This document shows, piece by piece, positions 56,080 to 64,000 of a stretch of DNA of 64,000 bases (position 1 is its first letter; the number at the start of each line of letters is the position of its first letter). The stretch is from Qipengyuania sp. HL-TH1. GTDB taxonomy: Bacteria > Pseudomonadota > Alphaproteobacteria > Sphingomonadales > Sphingomonadaceae. The position numbers were made by a program, and so were the translations under genes. The stretch lies in NCBI RefSeq assembly GCF_036365825.1, contig NZ_CP142675.1, positions 1,488,001 through 1,552,000 on the forward strand. The letters run 5' to 3'. The notes under the pieces are model-generated. The model was not told the DNA's origin and made no database searches. It was given only the letters and a program-made list of their open reading frames with translations.

Positions 56080-56696
56080 ATACGGAAGTCCTGACCCCGC
56101 TGCTCGACTGGCTCGACCTTGCCGGGGTGGCGATCTTTGCGCTGACAGGGGCGCTGGTTGCCGCAAAGGAGCGGCAGACCTTCGTCACGCTGGCCTTCTT
56201 CGCGCTGGTTACCGGCGTTGGCGGGGGCACGGTGCGCGACCTGCTGATCGGTGCGCCGGTTTTCTGGATCCACGATGGCGGGGTCGCGGGCGTGTGCCTC
56301 GCGGTGGCGCTGTTCGCGTGGTTCATCCCGACGCGGTGGTGGGCGGGCCGCTTCCTGTCGATTGCCGATGGCCTGGGGCTGGCGGCCTATGCCGTGCTCG
56401 GTTCGGCCAAGGCGCTGCAATATGGCGTGCCGCCGGTCCCTGCCGCGCTGATGGGGGTCATCACCGGCTGTGTCGGCGGGATCATCCGCGACGTGGTCGC
56501 CGGGCGTCCATCGATCCTGATGCGGCCCGAGCTCTATGTCACCGCCGCAGCCTTATCGGCCAGCCTGACGGTGCTCGGCGATGTCGCGGGAATCATGCGC
56601 GAATGGGTCTGGGTGGGCGCAACCGCCGCGGGTTATGGCCTGCGCCTCGCCGCAATCAGGTGGAACCTGGCGCTACCTGCCTATCAGCGCGACTAG
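56076..56696 (+). CDS. TRIC/UPF0126 family cation channel
   Basis: A 206-residue membrane protein with seven helices built from two repeats, as in prokaryotic trimeric intracellular cation (TRIC) channels. The repeat signatures are GVGGGTVRDLLIG and GCVGGIIRDVVAGRPSIL. The family allows monovalent cation flow. It overlaps the PepSY gene by 4 bases. Its stop overlaps by 4 bases the end of the convergent gene after it. Confidence 0.9.
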   Translation: MNTEVLTPLLDWLDLAGVAIFALTGALVAAKERQTFVTLAFFALVTGVGGGTVRDLLIGAPVFWIHDGGVAGVCLAVALFAWFIPTRWWAGRFLSIADGLGLAAYAVLGSAKALQYGVPPVPAALMGVITGCVGGIIRDVVAGRPSILMRPELYVTAAALSASLTVLGDVAGIMREWVWVGATAAGYGLRLAAIRWNLALPAYQRD

Positions 56697-57433
56697 CGCT
56701 CCGCTCCCCGGTAGCCGGTGCCGTATTCGAGATCGGCATCGACCGCATCCTCATCCCCCGGCAGGGGACCGCCCGGATAGGCGGGCTGCGCAGAATCGCT
56801 GCGCGCGCGCATGGCGGCGTAATAGGCATCGTCATACTGGCGATCCTCACCTTCAAGGCGCGCTGCGTCGTCATAGCTGCCGTAGCTGTCGTAGCTGGAG
56901 CCGCCGGTTCCATAGCCGATTGATTCGATACGGCCATCGGCGCCGATCGCGCAGTTGAACCCCTGCCCGTCGTAAAGCGCGCCGCTGACGGTCCAGCCGC
57001 GCGCATCGCGATTGACCGCATCGACGGTTTCAACGCGGGCACTGCGTTCGATCTCTTCGACACACATGTCGACCGCGCGGTCGATCCCGCGTCCGTCATC
57101 ATAGCTGACCCCGCCGCGGCGCGGTTCGGGATAACGGCTGTCACGGGTCGGATAGCGTTCGCTCGAGCCCTTCGCCGCATTGGCGATGGCGGCAATCCCG
57201 CCGATGATCAGGATACCTGCCAGCACATCGCCCGCATCGACGCCGCGATCACGGCGGTGGCGATACCGGCGGTGTCCCGCTGCGTCGTCATCGCCCGGCA
57301 TCCACGCGGGGGCGGAATGCGCCGCCACGGGCGCTGCGGGCGCGGGCAGTTCGGCGGCCTGCACCGGCATGGCGGTCAGCGAGAGCGCGGCAAGCAGCGC
57401 GGGCGCGGCGGAAAGCGATTTGATGGACGGCAT
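56693..57433 (-). CDS. unknown exported protein, paralogue of the upstream gene
   Basis: A 246-residue protein with a signal peptide (LSLTAMPVQAAEL) and a single central hydrophobic segment, VLAGILIIGGIAAIANAAKG. A cysteine-containing beta-rich region follows (DRAVDMCVEEIE, WTVSGALYDGQGFNCAIGADGRIESIGYG) and a tyrosine/aspartate-rich tail ends it. The same order of features is found in the neighbouring gene upstream, so they are tandem paralogues. I do not recognise a named family; an envelope role is likely. Confidence 0.72.
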   Translation of the reverse strand: MPSIKSLSAAPALLAALSLTAMPVQAAELPAPAAPVAAHSAPAWMPGDDDAAGHRRYRHRRDRGVDAGDVLAGILIIGGIAAIANAAKGSSERYPTRDSRYPEPRRGGVSYDDGRGIDRAVDMCVEEIERSARVETVDAVNRDARGWTVSGALYDGQGFNCAIGADGRIESIGYGTGGSSYDSYGSYDDAARLEGEDRQYDDAYYAAMRARSDSAQPAYPGGPLPGDEDAVDADLEYGTGYRGAER

Positions 57434-57493
57434 GGTCCGGTACCCCAGTGGTCACGCCCCCACCCGGCGCGCGATTATCGATCAGACAGGACT

Positions 57494-57528
57494 AGGCGGC
57501 CCAGGCTAAATGAAGCCTGAACCGCCCT
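57494..57528 (-). terminator. two-part hairpin after the upstream paralogue
   Basis: Nested stems aggcgg/ccgcc(c)t and caggct/agcctg form a 35-base hairpin 22 bases after the stop codon of the 188-aa protein gene. It lacks a T-run, so it may be a mRNA-end stabiliser. Confidence 0.4.
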
Positions 57529-57549
57529 GGGGGGTCCGTAAAGCGGGTA

Positions 57550-58116
57550 TCAGCGCAGTCCGCGGATGCCGCTGAAGTCGAGATAGGTGACGCGACCGCG
57601 CTCGATCGAGCAGGTGAAGCTGCCGCTGTCGCGGTCGCTGTACCGGCGATCGCGGCGGTCATAGCGCGAGTTGTACCCGCGCTGCCCATCGACGACCATC
57701 GTGCCCTTGACCTTCCAGCCATAGCGGGTGTCGTCGACGTCGCGGATGTCGGTTACCTGCGCGATGCGATAGCCATAGCGGCGCGCATCGGTCTGGGCGG
57801 CACTGACGCAGCGCTCGACCGCCGAACGCGGGTTGCCGCGCGTGGCATAGGCGGTGCGGCGATAGTCGTTGCCGTTGTTGTAGCGTTGGCCATCGCGGTA
57901 ATAGCGACCGTCGCGGTAGTGGTCGCGGTCCTTGCTGGCCGCGCTGGCGATGGCGGCGATGCCGCCGATGATCACTGCGCCGGCGATCACTTCGCCGACC
58001 GAAATCCCGTCATCATCACCGCGGGCCTGGGCGGGCGTGGCTCCGGCCAGCGCCAGCGCGCCGACGGCAGCCGTTGCGATCCCACCCTTCGCGAACGTTT
58101 TGGTCAATTGTTGCAT
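57550..58116 (-). CDS. unknown exported protein, paralogue of the downstream gene
   Basis: A 188-residue protein with a signal peptide (LALAGATPAQA), the hydrophobic segment EVIAGAVIIGGIAAIASAASKD and an arginine/tyrosine-rich linker. A small domain with two cysteines follows (SAVERCVSAAQTDARRYGY; GSFTCSIERGRVTYLDFSG). These match the downstream gene's CVEEIE and NCAIGADGRIESI in order. The linker has runs of RY, RD and GR that suggest disorder. It probably sits in the envelope; function unknown. Confidence 0.75.
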   Translation of the reverse strand: MQQLTKTFAKGGIATAAVGALALAGATPAQARGDDDGISVGEVIAGAVIIGGIAAIASAASKDRDHYRDGRYYRDGQRYNNGNDYRRTAYATRGNPRSAVERCVSAAQTDARRYGYRIAQVTDIRDVDDTRYGWKVKGTMVVDGQRGYNSRYDRRDRRYSDRDSGSFTCSIERGRVTYLDFSGIRGLR

Positions 58117-58249
58117 CTCGAGGTCCTCCTCGTCGGTGCCGCGGCGGGATTGCCTCGGCTATGAGAAGGGTTCTAGAGGGACTTGCGTGAGGTGACGCTG
58201 AACTCTGGCGACAGCGATTGTTCAGGTATATAGCTCTTTTTATGAACGC

Positions 58250-59632
58250 CTAATCCTCAAGCGTTTCAAGCACATCACGGGTGAACGCAGCGATATCGAA
58301 GCGCGATCCGGTTGGATCTTCGCCCCGGCGCACGATCACGACGTTCATGCTTGGCACGATTACGATGAACTGCCCGCGATTCCCCATTGCGGCGAATGTG
58401 TCGGCAGGGACCCCGTCGGAAGTGTTGAGCAGCCAAAACCCCGCGCCGTAGCCGAACGGACTGTCGGGCTGCGGACCGGTGGGCGCGGAGACATAGTCGA
58501 CCCAGCCTTCGGGCAGGATACGCGTGCCATCGGCGAGCATGCCGTCATCGAGATAGAGCTGGCCCAGTTTCGCCAGATCGCGCGCGGTCGACCACACCTG
58601 GCTCGAGAGAATGTACTCACCCTGCCAGTCGGTTTCGGCCACGGTGTGGTGCATGCCCAGCTTCTCGAACAGCGCGGCCGGGGGATGTTCGTCAAACCCC
58701 GGCTTGATCGCGCGCACCGCCATCAGCGTGTCGTTATTGGCATAGCGATAGACCGATCCCGGCGGATGGACGACCGGCCAGCTGGTCGCGGTTTCCCCAA
58801 CCGACGAGCCGCCGAAATAGAGTGGATCGGTGCGGTTGCCCGGCGTGTCCGAATAGCGCCCCGATGCCATGCGCAGGAGATGGTCGATCGTGATCCCGTA
58901 GCGGGTGTGGTCCTGCATCCTCCCGCCCAATCCTGCGCGGGTATCGACCTGCACTTCGCCCCGCGCCTGCGCGGCGCCGAGCAAGGTCGCGGCAATGCTC
59001 TTGGCAACCGACCAAGTGCGCTGCGGCACGGCCGGTCCGAAGTCAGGCGCATAGGCTTCGCCCAGCAGCGTTCCGCCGCGCTGCACCAGCACCGCCGTGG
59101 TCCGTGTTCCCTCACCATAGTTCTGGGCGAAGGCGCCCTCGCCCACCGTTTGCAACGCGCCCTTCGCGAAAGGCGTCACCGCGGCGACCGGATGGTTTTG
59201 GCCGGACCGGGTAGTCACGAAGGGAGGAAGCCCTCCGCCAATGGGGGCAAGCTGGCAGCCCATCCGCGAATCGTGGATCGCGATCCGGGGCGGCATGCTC
59301 TCTGCCCACGCGACGCTGACATGGCTGACTTCGTTCGAGCCCGCGGCAGTAGCCCGGGATGCGGGCCGGCGATGGATTTCATAACTCAGCTCAGGTGCGA
59401 TTTGATCGAGCGGTGCCTGGATCCCGGTCAATTCCCAGGCCTCGACACGGGCGGGCGTCCGGGCGGCGCCATTGCGCTCTGCATTCGCGATCGCACTGCA
59501 CAGGAACAGCGCCTTGTAGCCCGCAGCGAGCGCGCGGTCATAGCGCGCCTCGAGCGCTTCCTGCGTGGTCGATTGGGCAGCGGCGGGCGTGGCGGCGAGC
59601 AGCGCGGCGGCTGCGAGGACATGTCTGATCAT
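58250..59632 (-). CDS. serine hydrolase of the beta-lactamase/penicillin-binding type
   Basis: A 460-residue exported enzyme (signal MIRHVLAAAALLAATPAAAQ). The active site is SxxK in TWSVAKSIAAT (Ser208, Lys211) and the second motif is Y-A-N in YRYANNDTLMA. The third box may be in MGNRGQFIVIVPS. The layout is class C-like, as in EstB-type esterases and D-aminopeptidases. Substrate could be peptides, esters or beta-lactams; resistance cannot be claimed. The upstream Met would add 13 residues before the signal, so the Met used here is preferred. Confidence 0.88.
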   Translation of the reverse strand: MIRHVLAAAALLAATPAAAQSTTQEALEARYDRALAAGYKALFLCSAIANAERNGAARTPARVEAWELTGIQAPLDQIAPELSYEIHRRPASRATAAGSNEVSHVSVAWAESMPPRIAIHDSRMGCQLAPIGGGLPPFVTTRSGQNHPVAAVTPFAKGALQTVGEGAFAQNYGEGTRTTAVLVQRGGTLLGEAYAPDFGPAVPQRTWSVAKSIAATLLGAAQARGEVQVDTRAGLGGRMQDHTRYGITIDHLLRMASGRYSDTPGNRTDPLYFGGSSVGETATSWPVVHPPGSVYRYANNDTLMAVRAIKPGFDEHPPAALFEKLGMHHTVAETDWQGEYILSSQVWSTARDLAKLGQLYLDDGMLADGTRILPEGWVDYVSAPTGPQPDSPFGYGAGFWLLNTSDGVPADTFAAMGNRGQFIVIVPSMNVVIVRRGEDPTGSRFDIAAFTRDVLETLED

Positions 59633-59664
59633 GCGCGCCTTGTGGCACGGCTTTTCGTGCAGGC

Positions 59665-59699
59665 AAAACAAAAGGGCCGGACAGTTTCCTGCCCGGCCC
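59665..59699 (-). terminator. Rho-independent terminator of the rpsM-rplQ operon
   Basis: On the minus strand an 11-pair GC-rich stem (GGGCCGG plus GCAG) with a GAAA tetraloop is followed by TTTTGTTTT, 25 bases after the rplQ stop. This is the clearest terminator of the window. Confidence 0.9.
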
Positions 59700-59723
59700 C
59701 GCTTGTCTGGTTTCGAATGCGGC

Positions 59724-60146
59724 TTACGCCTCTTCGAGGTCCATGTCTTCGTTCATGACCGGGCCCGAATCCTGGCCCTTGGCGTCCACGTCGCGGTCGA
59801 CGAGTTCGATGATGGCCATCTGGGCGGCGTCACTGCCGCGGTAACCGGCCTTGATCACGCGGCTGTAGCCACCTTCACGGTCGTCGTAACGCTCGGCCAG
59901 AACGTCGAACAGCTTCTTGAGCTGGGTTTCGTCCTGCAGGCGGCTCATGGCGAGGCGACGGTTCGACAGGCCGCCACGCTTGGCCAGCGTGATCAGCTTT
60001 TCGATGTAAGGCCGCATTTCCTTCGCCTTGGGCAAAGTGGTCATGATCTGCTCGTGCTTGATCAGCGCGGCGGCCATGTTGCGGAGCATCGCATTACGGT
60101 GGCCGGTCTTGCGCTGCAGCTTACGGCCGGAAATTTTATGACGCAT
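59724..60146 (-). CDS. rplQ: 50S ribosomal protein L17
   Basis: A 140-residue ribosomal protein that lies near the exit tunnel. The N-terminus [20 protein letters not shown] and [16 protein letters not shown] [19 protein letters not shown] are diagnostic. The C-terminus has an acidic extension ([11 protein letters not shown]). It is the last gene of the rpsM-rpsK-rpoA operon and is separated from rpoA by a 217-base spacer full of hairpins, unusually long for this junction. Confidence 0.97.
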   Translation of the reverse strand: MRHKISGRKLQRKTGHRNAMLRNMAAALIKHEQIMTTLPKAKEMRPYIEKLITLAKRGGLSNRRLAMSRLQDETQLKKLFDVLAERYDDREGGYSRVIKAGYRGSDAAQMAIIELVDRDVDAKGQDSGPVMNEDMDLEEA

Positions 60147-60196
60147 TTCAAATCATCCTTCGTTCGATAGGGGCCCGTGCGAGGTAGCCCGTAGCT

Positions 60197-60350
60197 GGTC
60201 GGATAGGGCCGACCCTCCCGTTTGTTTCCGACCTTGCGGTCGGGGCGGTGCCGGCCCACTCCCCCACCCGGCCACCCACGGCATGATCCTGAATGGGTGG
60301 CCGGGTGGGGGAGTGGGCTGGTGCCGCAAGGGTCGGACGGATGTCCGACC
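60197..60350. repeat. hairpin cluster between rpoA and rplQ
   Basis: Four hairpins in 154 bases: ggtcgg/ccgacc (60197-60214), ccgacc-ttgc-ggtcgg (60228-60243), a perfect 25-base inverted repeat with a 15-base loop (60254-60278 against 60294-60318), and ggtcggac-ggat-gtccgacc (60331-60350). The three small hairpins share the GGTCGG/CCGACC core. The array will form in the rpoA-rplQ mRNA and looks like a REP-type repeat that could set the rplQ:rpoA ratio. Confidence 0.85.
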
Positions 60351-60364
60351 CTCGCACCTTCAAT

Positions 60365-61420
60365 TTAACCCAGCAGCTCTTGTTCGAGCTTCTTGGCCAT
60401 TTCCTCGATGTTTTCCGGCGGCCAGCCGGGGATGTCCATGCCGAGGCGCAGACCCATCGACGAGAGCACTTCCTTGATCTCGTTAAGCGATTTGCGGCCG
60501 AAGTTCGGCGTACGGAGCATCTCGGCCTCGGTCTTCTGGACCAGGTCGCCGATGTAGATGATGTTGTCGTTCTTGAGGCAGTTGGCCGAACGGACCGACA
60601 GTTCCAGCTCGTCGACCTTCTTGAGAAGGTAGCGGTTGAGCTGGTTGGTGTCGCTTTCCTGCGGCTCTGCAGCCTGGCCGATCATGGCCGAGCTGGGCTG
60701 CGGGATGCCGTCTTCGAAGTGGACGAACAGCGTCAGCTGGTCCTGAAGGATGCGTGCGGCATAGGCCACGGCGTCTTCGGGAGTGACAGTGCCGTCGGTA
60801 TCGATGGACAGCGAAAGCTTGTCGTAGTCGAGTTCCTGGCCAACACGGGCGTTCTCGACCTTGTAGCTGACCTGGCGGACCGGCGAGAACAGCGAGTCGA
60901 CCGGGATCAGGCCGATCGGCGCATCGACGGGGCGGTTCATGACTGCCGGACGGTAGCCCTTACCGATGTCGGCAGTGAGCTCCATGTTGAGCGTCGCGCC
61001 TTCATCGAGATGGCAGATCACCAGATCCTTGTTCATCACTTCGATGTCGCCCGACACGGCGATGTCGCCGGCTTTCACTTCGCCGGGGCCGGTAGCGGAA
61101 AGCTGCAGGCGCTTCATGCCTTCGCCTTCCATCTTCAGCGCGATCTGTTTCACGTTGAGGACGATGTCGGTAACGTCTTCGCGCACGCCGGCAAGCGAGC
61201 TGAATTCGTGGAGCACGTTCTCGATCTTGATCGAGGTGATCGCGGCACCCTGGAGCGAGCTGAGCAGCACGCGACGCAGTGCGTTGCCGAGCGTCAGGCC
61301 GAAGCCGCGCTCGAGCGGTTCGGCCACGAAGGTCGCCTTGCGCGCCTTGTCGCCGGATTCCTTGATATCAAGGACATTGGGTTTCTTGAGTTCCTGCCAG
61401 TTCTTGATGTTGACGGACAT
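60365..61420 (-). CDS. rpoA: RNA polymerase alpha subunit
   Basis: Assembles the polymerase core and contacts promoter UP elements and activators through its C-terminal domain. The 351-residue protein has the N-terminal assembly domain ([29 protein letters not shown]). A linker follows, then the alpha-CTD ([57 protein letters not shown]). It is the third gene of the ribosomal operon. Confidence 0.98.
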   Translation of the reverse strand: MSVNIKNWQELKKPNVLDIKESGDKARKATFVAEPLERGFGLTLGNALRRVLLSSLQGAAITSIKIENVLHEFSSLAGVREDVTDIVLNVKQIALKMEGEGMKRLQLSATGPGEVKAGDIAVSGDIEVMNKDLVICHLDEGATLNMELTADIGKGYRPAVMNRPVDAPIGLIPVDSLFSPVRQVSYKVENARVGQELDYDKLSLSIDTDGTVTPEDAVAYAARILQDQLTLFVHFEDGIPQPSSAMIGQAAEPQESDTNQLNRYLLKKVDELELSVRSANCLKNDNIIYIGDLVQKTEAEMLRTPNFGRKSLNEIKEVLSSMGLRLGMDIPGWPPENIEEMAKKLEQELLG

Positions 61421-61528
61421 GAAAATCCCCTGGTTCGGATGCGGGCAGGACCGGCGCTCTTCAGTAAGAGCGTCCGGTCCGTGAGAGGGTGTCGGCGGCC
61501 CGCTAGCGAGCCGCCAGGCAGGTACGGA

Positions 61529-61918
61529 TCAGACGCGACGACGCTTGGAAGGACGGACCCCGTTATGCGGGATCGGCGTCACGTCACGGATCGAGGTGAT
61601 GGTGAAGCCCACAGCCGCAAGACCGCGCAGTGCGCTCTCACGACCCGACCCCGGACCCTTCACTTCGACCTCGAGGGTGCGCACGCCGTGTTCCACGGCC
61701 TTGCGGCCCGCGTCGTCGGCGGCGACCTGCGCGGCATAGGGAGTCGACTTGCGGCTGCCCTTGAAGCCCATCATGCCGGCGCTGGACCAGCTGATCGCAT
61801 TGCCCTGTGCATCGGTGATGGTGATCATCGTGTTGTTGAAGCTGGCGTTGATATGCGCAACGCCGCTCGAAATGTTCTTTTTGTCGCGGCGCCTAACGCG
61901 GCCGGGTTCGCGTGCCAT
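61529..61918 (-). CDS. rpsK: 30S ribosomal protein S11
   Basis: A 129-residue protein of the 30S platform. It shows [22 protein letters not shown], then [24 protein letters not shown] and the basic end [20 protein letters not shown]. It lies 55 bases after rpsM and 108 bases before rpoA on the same strand. Confidence 0.98.
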   Translation of the reverse strand: MAREPGRVRRRDKKNISSGVAHINASFNNTMITITDAQGNAISWSSAGMMGFKGSRKSTPYAAQVAADDAGRKAVEHGVRTLEVEVKGPGSGRESALRGLAAVGFTITSIRDVTPIPHNGVRPSKRRRV

Positions 61919-61973
61919 GGTCTGTATTCCTCTAATCTATCAAGAAGGCAAAAGCGTAGGGAAATCCCTCCGC

Positions 61974-62342
61974 TTACTTCTTCTTGCCAGCGATCGGCTT
62001 GGCCTTGCCCTTGCGGGTCCGGGCGTTGGTGTGAGTGCGCTGGCCGCGGACGGGCAGGCCGACACGGTGACGCAGGCCGCGATACGAACGCAGGTCCATA
62101 AGGCGCTTGATGTTCATAGCCGTGTCACGGCGAAGGTCGCCTTCGACCATGTGCTCTTCATCGATCGTTTCACGAACGCGCAGAACTTCCTCGTCGGACA
62201 GGTCCTGCACGCGGCGCGCGTGATCGATGCCGAGCTTGTCGGCGATCTCGACGGCCTTGGTCCGGCCGATTCCGTGAATATAGGTGAGCGCGATGATCAC
62301 GCGCTTGTTGGTGGGGATATTTACCCCGGCAATACGAGCCAC
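61974..62342 (-). CDS. rpsM: 30S ribosomal protein S13
   Basis: A 122-residue protein of the 30S head that contacts 23S rRNA and P-site tRNA. The start [37 protein letters not shown] and the basic tail [20 protein letters not shown] are diagnostic. It is the first gene of the operon here: secY/adk-type genes do not precede it, and glutamate dehydrogenase lies upstream. Confidence 0.98.
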   Translation of the reverse strand: MARIAGVNIPTNKRVIIALTYIHGIGRTKAVEIADKLGIDHARRVQDLSDEEVLRVRETIDEEHMVEGDLRRDTAMNIKRLMDLRSYRGLRHRVGLPVRGQRTHTNARTRKGKAKPIAGKKK

Positions 62343-62498
62343 TTACTTCTCCATGCTCCACAGGGACCGGACATCCGGTTAACCCTATCTCATCGCTCCA
62401 TTCATCGACGCTCGCGGTGCCTGCCTGATACAAATGGGCAGGCGGGCGCCCAATTTGGCTGTCGCCGCCGGACTCACCGCAATGTCGAATGAAGAGCG

Positions 62499-62526
62499 CG
62501 CTTAGGGGATTCGCCCGCGGCGTCAA
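62499..62526 (-). promoter_or_regulatory. candidate promoter of the rpsM operon
   Basis: On the minus strand TTGACG is followed after 16 bases by TAAGCG, about 155 bases upstream of the rpsM start. The -35 fits alphaproteobacterial housekeeping promoters and the -10 is weak. The long leader left between it and the start could carry translational control. Confidence 0.4.
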
Positions 62527-62620
62527 CCGCCCAGCACACGCAAACCAACGAGACCGCCGGATGGGCGGCTCGCGAGGTGTTGCAAGCCTTGTAGCGCCTG
62601 ACGCCGCGAAGGTCAAAACC

Positions 62621-63982
62621 CTACATCACTCCAAATGCGAGCATCGCATCGGCGACCTTCTTGAACCCGGCGATGTTGGCACCCTTGACGTAATCGACGT
62701 AGCCATCGCCCTGGTCGCCATATTCGACGCATTTGCCGTGGATTCCCTCCATCAGCTCGGTCAGCATCTGGCCCAACCGTTCGTGGTTCCACGCGATCCG
62801 TTCGGAATTCTGGCTCATCTCGAGCCCCGAGACCGCGACCCCGCCGGCATTCGCCGCCTTGCCGGGGCCGTACATGATCTTGGCATCGTGGAAGACCTTC
62901 ACCCCGTCGAGCGTGGTCGGCATGTTGGCGCCTTCGGACACCGCCTTGCAGCCATTGTCGACGAGGCTGCGCGCCTCATCTTCGTTCAGTTCGTTCTGTG
63001 TCGCGCATGGCAGCGCCAGGTCGCATGGCACGTCCCACGGACGCCGTCCCTCGTGGAACGAGGCGGAAGTGAAGTGGTCGGCATATTCGGAGATGCGTCC
63101 CCGGCGGCGGGTCTTGAGATCCTTGACCCAGTCGATCTTGTCCTGGTCGAACCCGTCGGGGTCGTGGATGAAACCGCCGCTGTCGGACAGGGTGAGCACC
63201 TTGCCGCCCAGCTGGACGATCTTTTCCGCCGCATGGGTCGCAACATTGCCCGAGCCGGAGATCACCGCGCTCTTGCCCTCGACCGCGTCGCCCTTGTGCG
63301 TCAGCATGTTCTGCAGGAAATAGACCGCGCCATAACCGGTCGCTTCGGGGCGCATCTGCGAGCCGCCATATTCGGTCGCCTTGCCGGTCAGCACGCCTTC
63401 CCAGCGATTGGTGATGCGCTTGTACTGGCCGAACATATAACCGATCTCGCGCCCGCCCACGCCGATGTCACCTGCGGGCACATCGGTATCGGGGCCGATA
63501 TGGCGGTAGAGCTCGGTCATGAAGCTCTGGCAGAAGCGCATCACTTCGCTGTCGCTCTTGCCCCTGGGGTTGAAGTTCGCCCCGCCCTTGCCGCCGCCCA
63601 TCGGCAGGCCGGTGAGCGAGTTCTTGAAGGTCTGTTCGAAGGCGAGGAACTTGAGCACGCTTTCATTGACGCTGGGGTGGAAGCGGATCCCGCCCTTGTA
63701 GGGGCCGATCGCATTGTTGTTCTGCACCCGCCACCCGCGCTGCACGCGGATGCAGTGATTGTCGTCCTCCCAGCACACGCGGAAGCTGACGATCCGGTCG
63801 GGTTCGGCGATCCGGCGCAGAATCTGCGCCTCGTGGTATTCTTCCTTGTCCTCGATGAAGTGGAAGACGTCCTGCGCCACTTCCTGGACCGCCTGGACGA
63901 ACTCGTCCTGCCCCGGATTGCGCTTCTTCACGCCCTCCATGAATGTCGAAAGATCCACGTGCCTGTCGTAGACGGATGCCAT
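62621..63982 (-). CDS. gdhA: NADP-specific glutamate dehydrogenase
   Basis: Reversibly aminates 2-oxoglutarate to glutamate. The 453-residue length and sequence fit the short hexameric NADP-type enzyme. It has GGIRFHPSVNESVLKFLAFEQ, the catalytic lysine region LPMGGGKGGANFNPRGKSD, DVPAGDIGVGGREIGYMFGQYKR and the nucleotide loop SGSGNVATHAAEKI. SEGANMPTT and NAGGVAVSGLEMSQN complete the set. The gene is near the window end, and about 18 bases before the ATG are visible, with GGGGGG as a likely ribosome site. A weak hairpin with ccgcc/ggcgg (62554-62568) follows the stop. Confidence 0.97.
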   Translation of the reverse strand: MASVYDRHVDLSTFMEGVKKRNPGQDEFVQAVQEVAQDVFHFIEDKEEYHEAQILRRIAEPDRIVSFRVCWEDDNHCIRVQRGWRVQNNNAIGPYKGGIRFHPSVNESVLKFLAFEQTFKNSLTGLPMGGGKGGANFNPRGKSDSEVMRFCQSFMTELYRHIGPDTDVPAGDIGVGGREIGYMFGQYKRITNRWEGVLTGKATEYGGSQMRPEATGYGAVYFLQNMLTHKGDAVEGKSAVISGSGNVATHAAEKIVQLGGKVLTLSDSGGFIHDPDGFDQDKIDWVKDLKTRRRGRISEYADHFTSASFHEGRRPWDVPCDLALPCATQNELNEDEARSLVDNGCKAVSEGANMPTTLDGVKVFHDAKIMYGPGKAANAGGVAVSGLEMSQNSERIAWNHERLGQMLTELMEGIHGKCVEYGDQGDGYVDYVKGANIAGFKKVADAMLAFGVM

Positions 63983-64000
63983 GTCGCAATTCCCCCCTGG

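Noticed and set aside
60293..62101. Long frame antisense to rpoA and rpsK
   Set aside because: A shadow of highly conserved genes on the other strand; high GC gives such frames by chance.

Overview
The window reads as a chromosomal segment of a high-GC alphaproteobacterium. The best fit is Sphingomonadales, probably an Erythrobacteraceae genus; this is inferred from protein flavour and gene order, not from a marker search. Supporting signs are the alphaproteobacterial-type SOS operator GTTC-N7-GTTC before uvrA, the rpsM-rpsK-rpoA-rplQ block, the mdh-sucD-sucA-sucB-lpdA run, many 4-base ATGA overlaps and GC-rich codon choice. No tRNA, rRNA, CRISPR array, transposase or integrase was seen.

Layout. 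0-12 kb: truncated dapA, a soluble lytic transglycosylase, greB with an IalB-like gene, an outer-membrane barrel protein, an rlmN-methyltransferase-MOSC operon, phzF divergent from a FolM-like reductase, a cytochrome b plus Tat-exported molybdoenzyme pair, and a cyclopropane fatty acid synthase. 12-17.6 kb: argG, a 0.9-kb non-coding stretch full of hairpins, rlpA and two LuxR-type regulators. 17.6-21.6 kb: an accessory hotspot against the 3' end of uvrA. It holds an AT-rich DUF262/DUF1524 (GmrSD-like) gene, a DUF7662-like gene, two extra diverged copies of the uvrA 3' end, a palindromic repeat, and an unknown two-gene unit (118-aa basic protein plus a three-helix membrane protein). 21.6-28.3 kb: uvrA with its SOS box, then an unfamiliar lipoprotein, a small-protein gene and a PQQ-propeller lipoprotein gene.

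28-36.6 kb: an M13 peptidase, a membrane diguanylate cyclase, an anchored GH24 lysozyme, thpR, a small lipoprotein and an M3 peptidase. 36.6-41.3 kb: a vitamin B12 uptake operon (riboswitch, btuB, btuF, btuC, btuD) in which btuF carries a frameshift. 41.4-52.2 kb: a SleB-type cell-wall hydrolase, then the TCA-cycle run in which sucD stands without sucC, ending in a SEDS-like short membrane protein. 52.2-59.7 kb: a DPP III-like metallopeptidase with an HExxH motif, an amidase, PepSY and TRIC membrane proteins, two paralogous exported proteins and a serine hydrolase. 59.7-64 kb: rplQ, rpoA, rpsK and rpsM (with a striking hairpin cluster between rpoA and rplQ) and NADP-type glutamate dehydrogenase.

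The most unusual parts are the layered uvrA 3'-end hotspot, the structured non-coding stretch after argG, the rpoA-rplQ hairpin array and the broken btuF inside an otherwise intact riboswitch-controlled B12 operon. Protein families were assigned by reading motifs; no database search was run.
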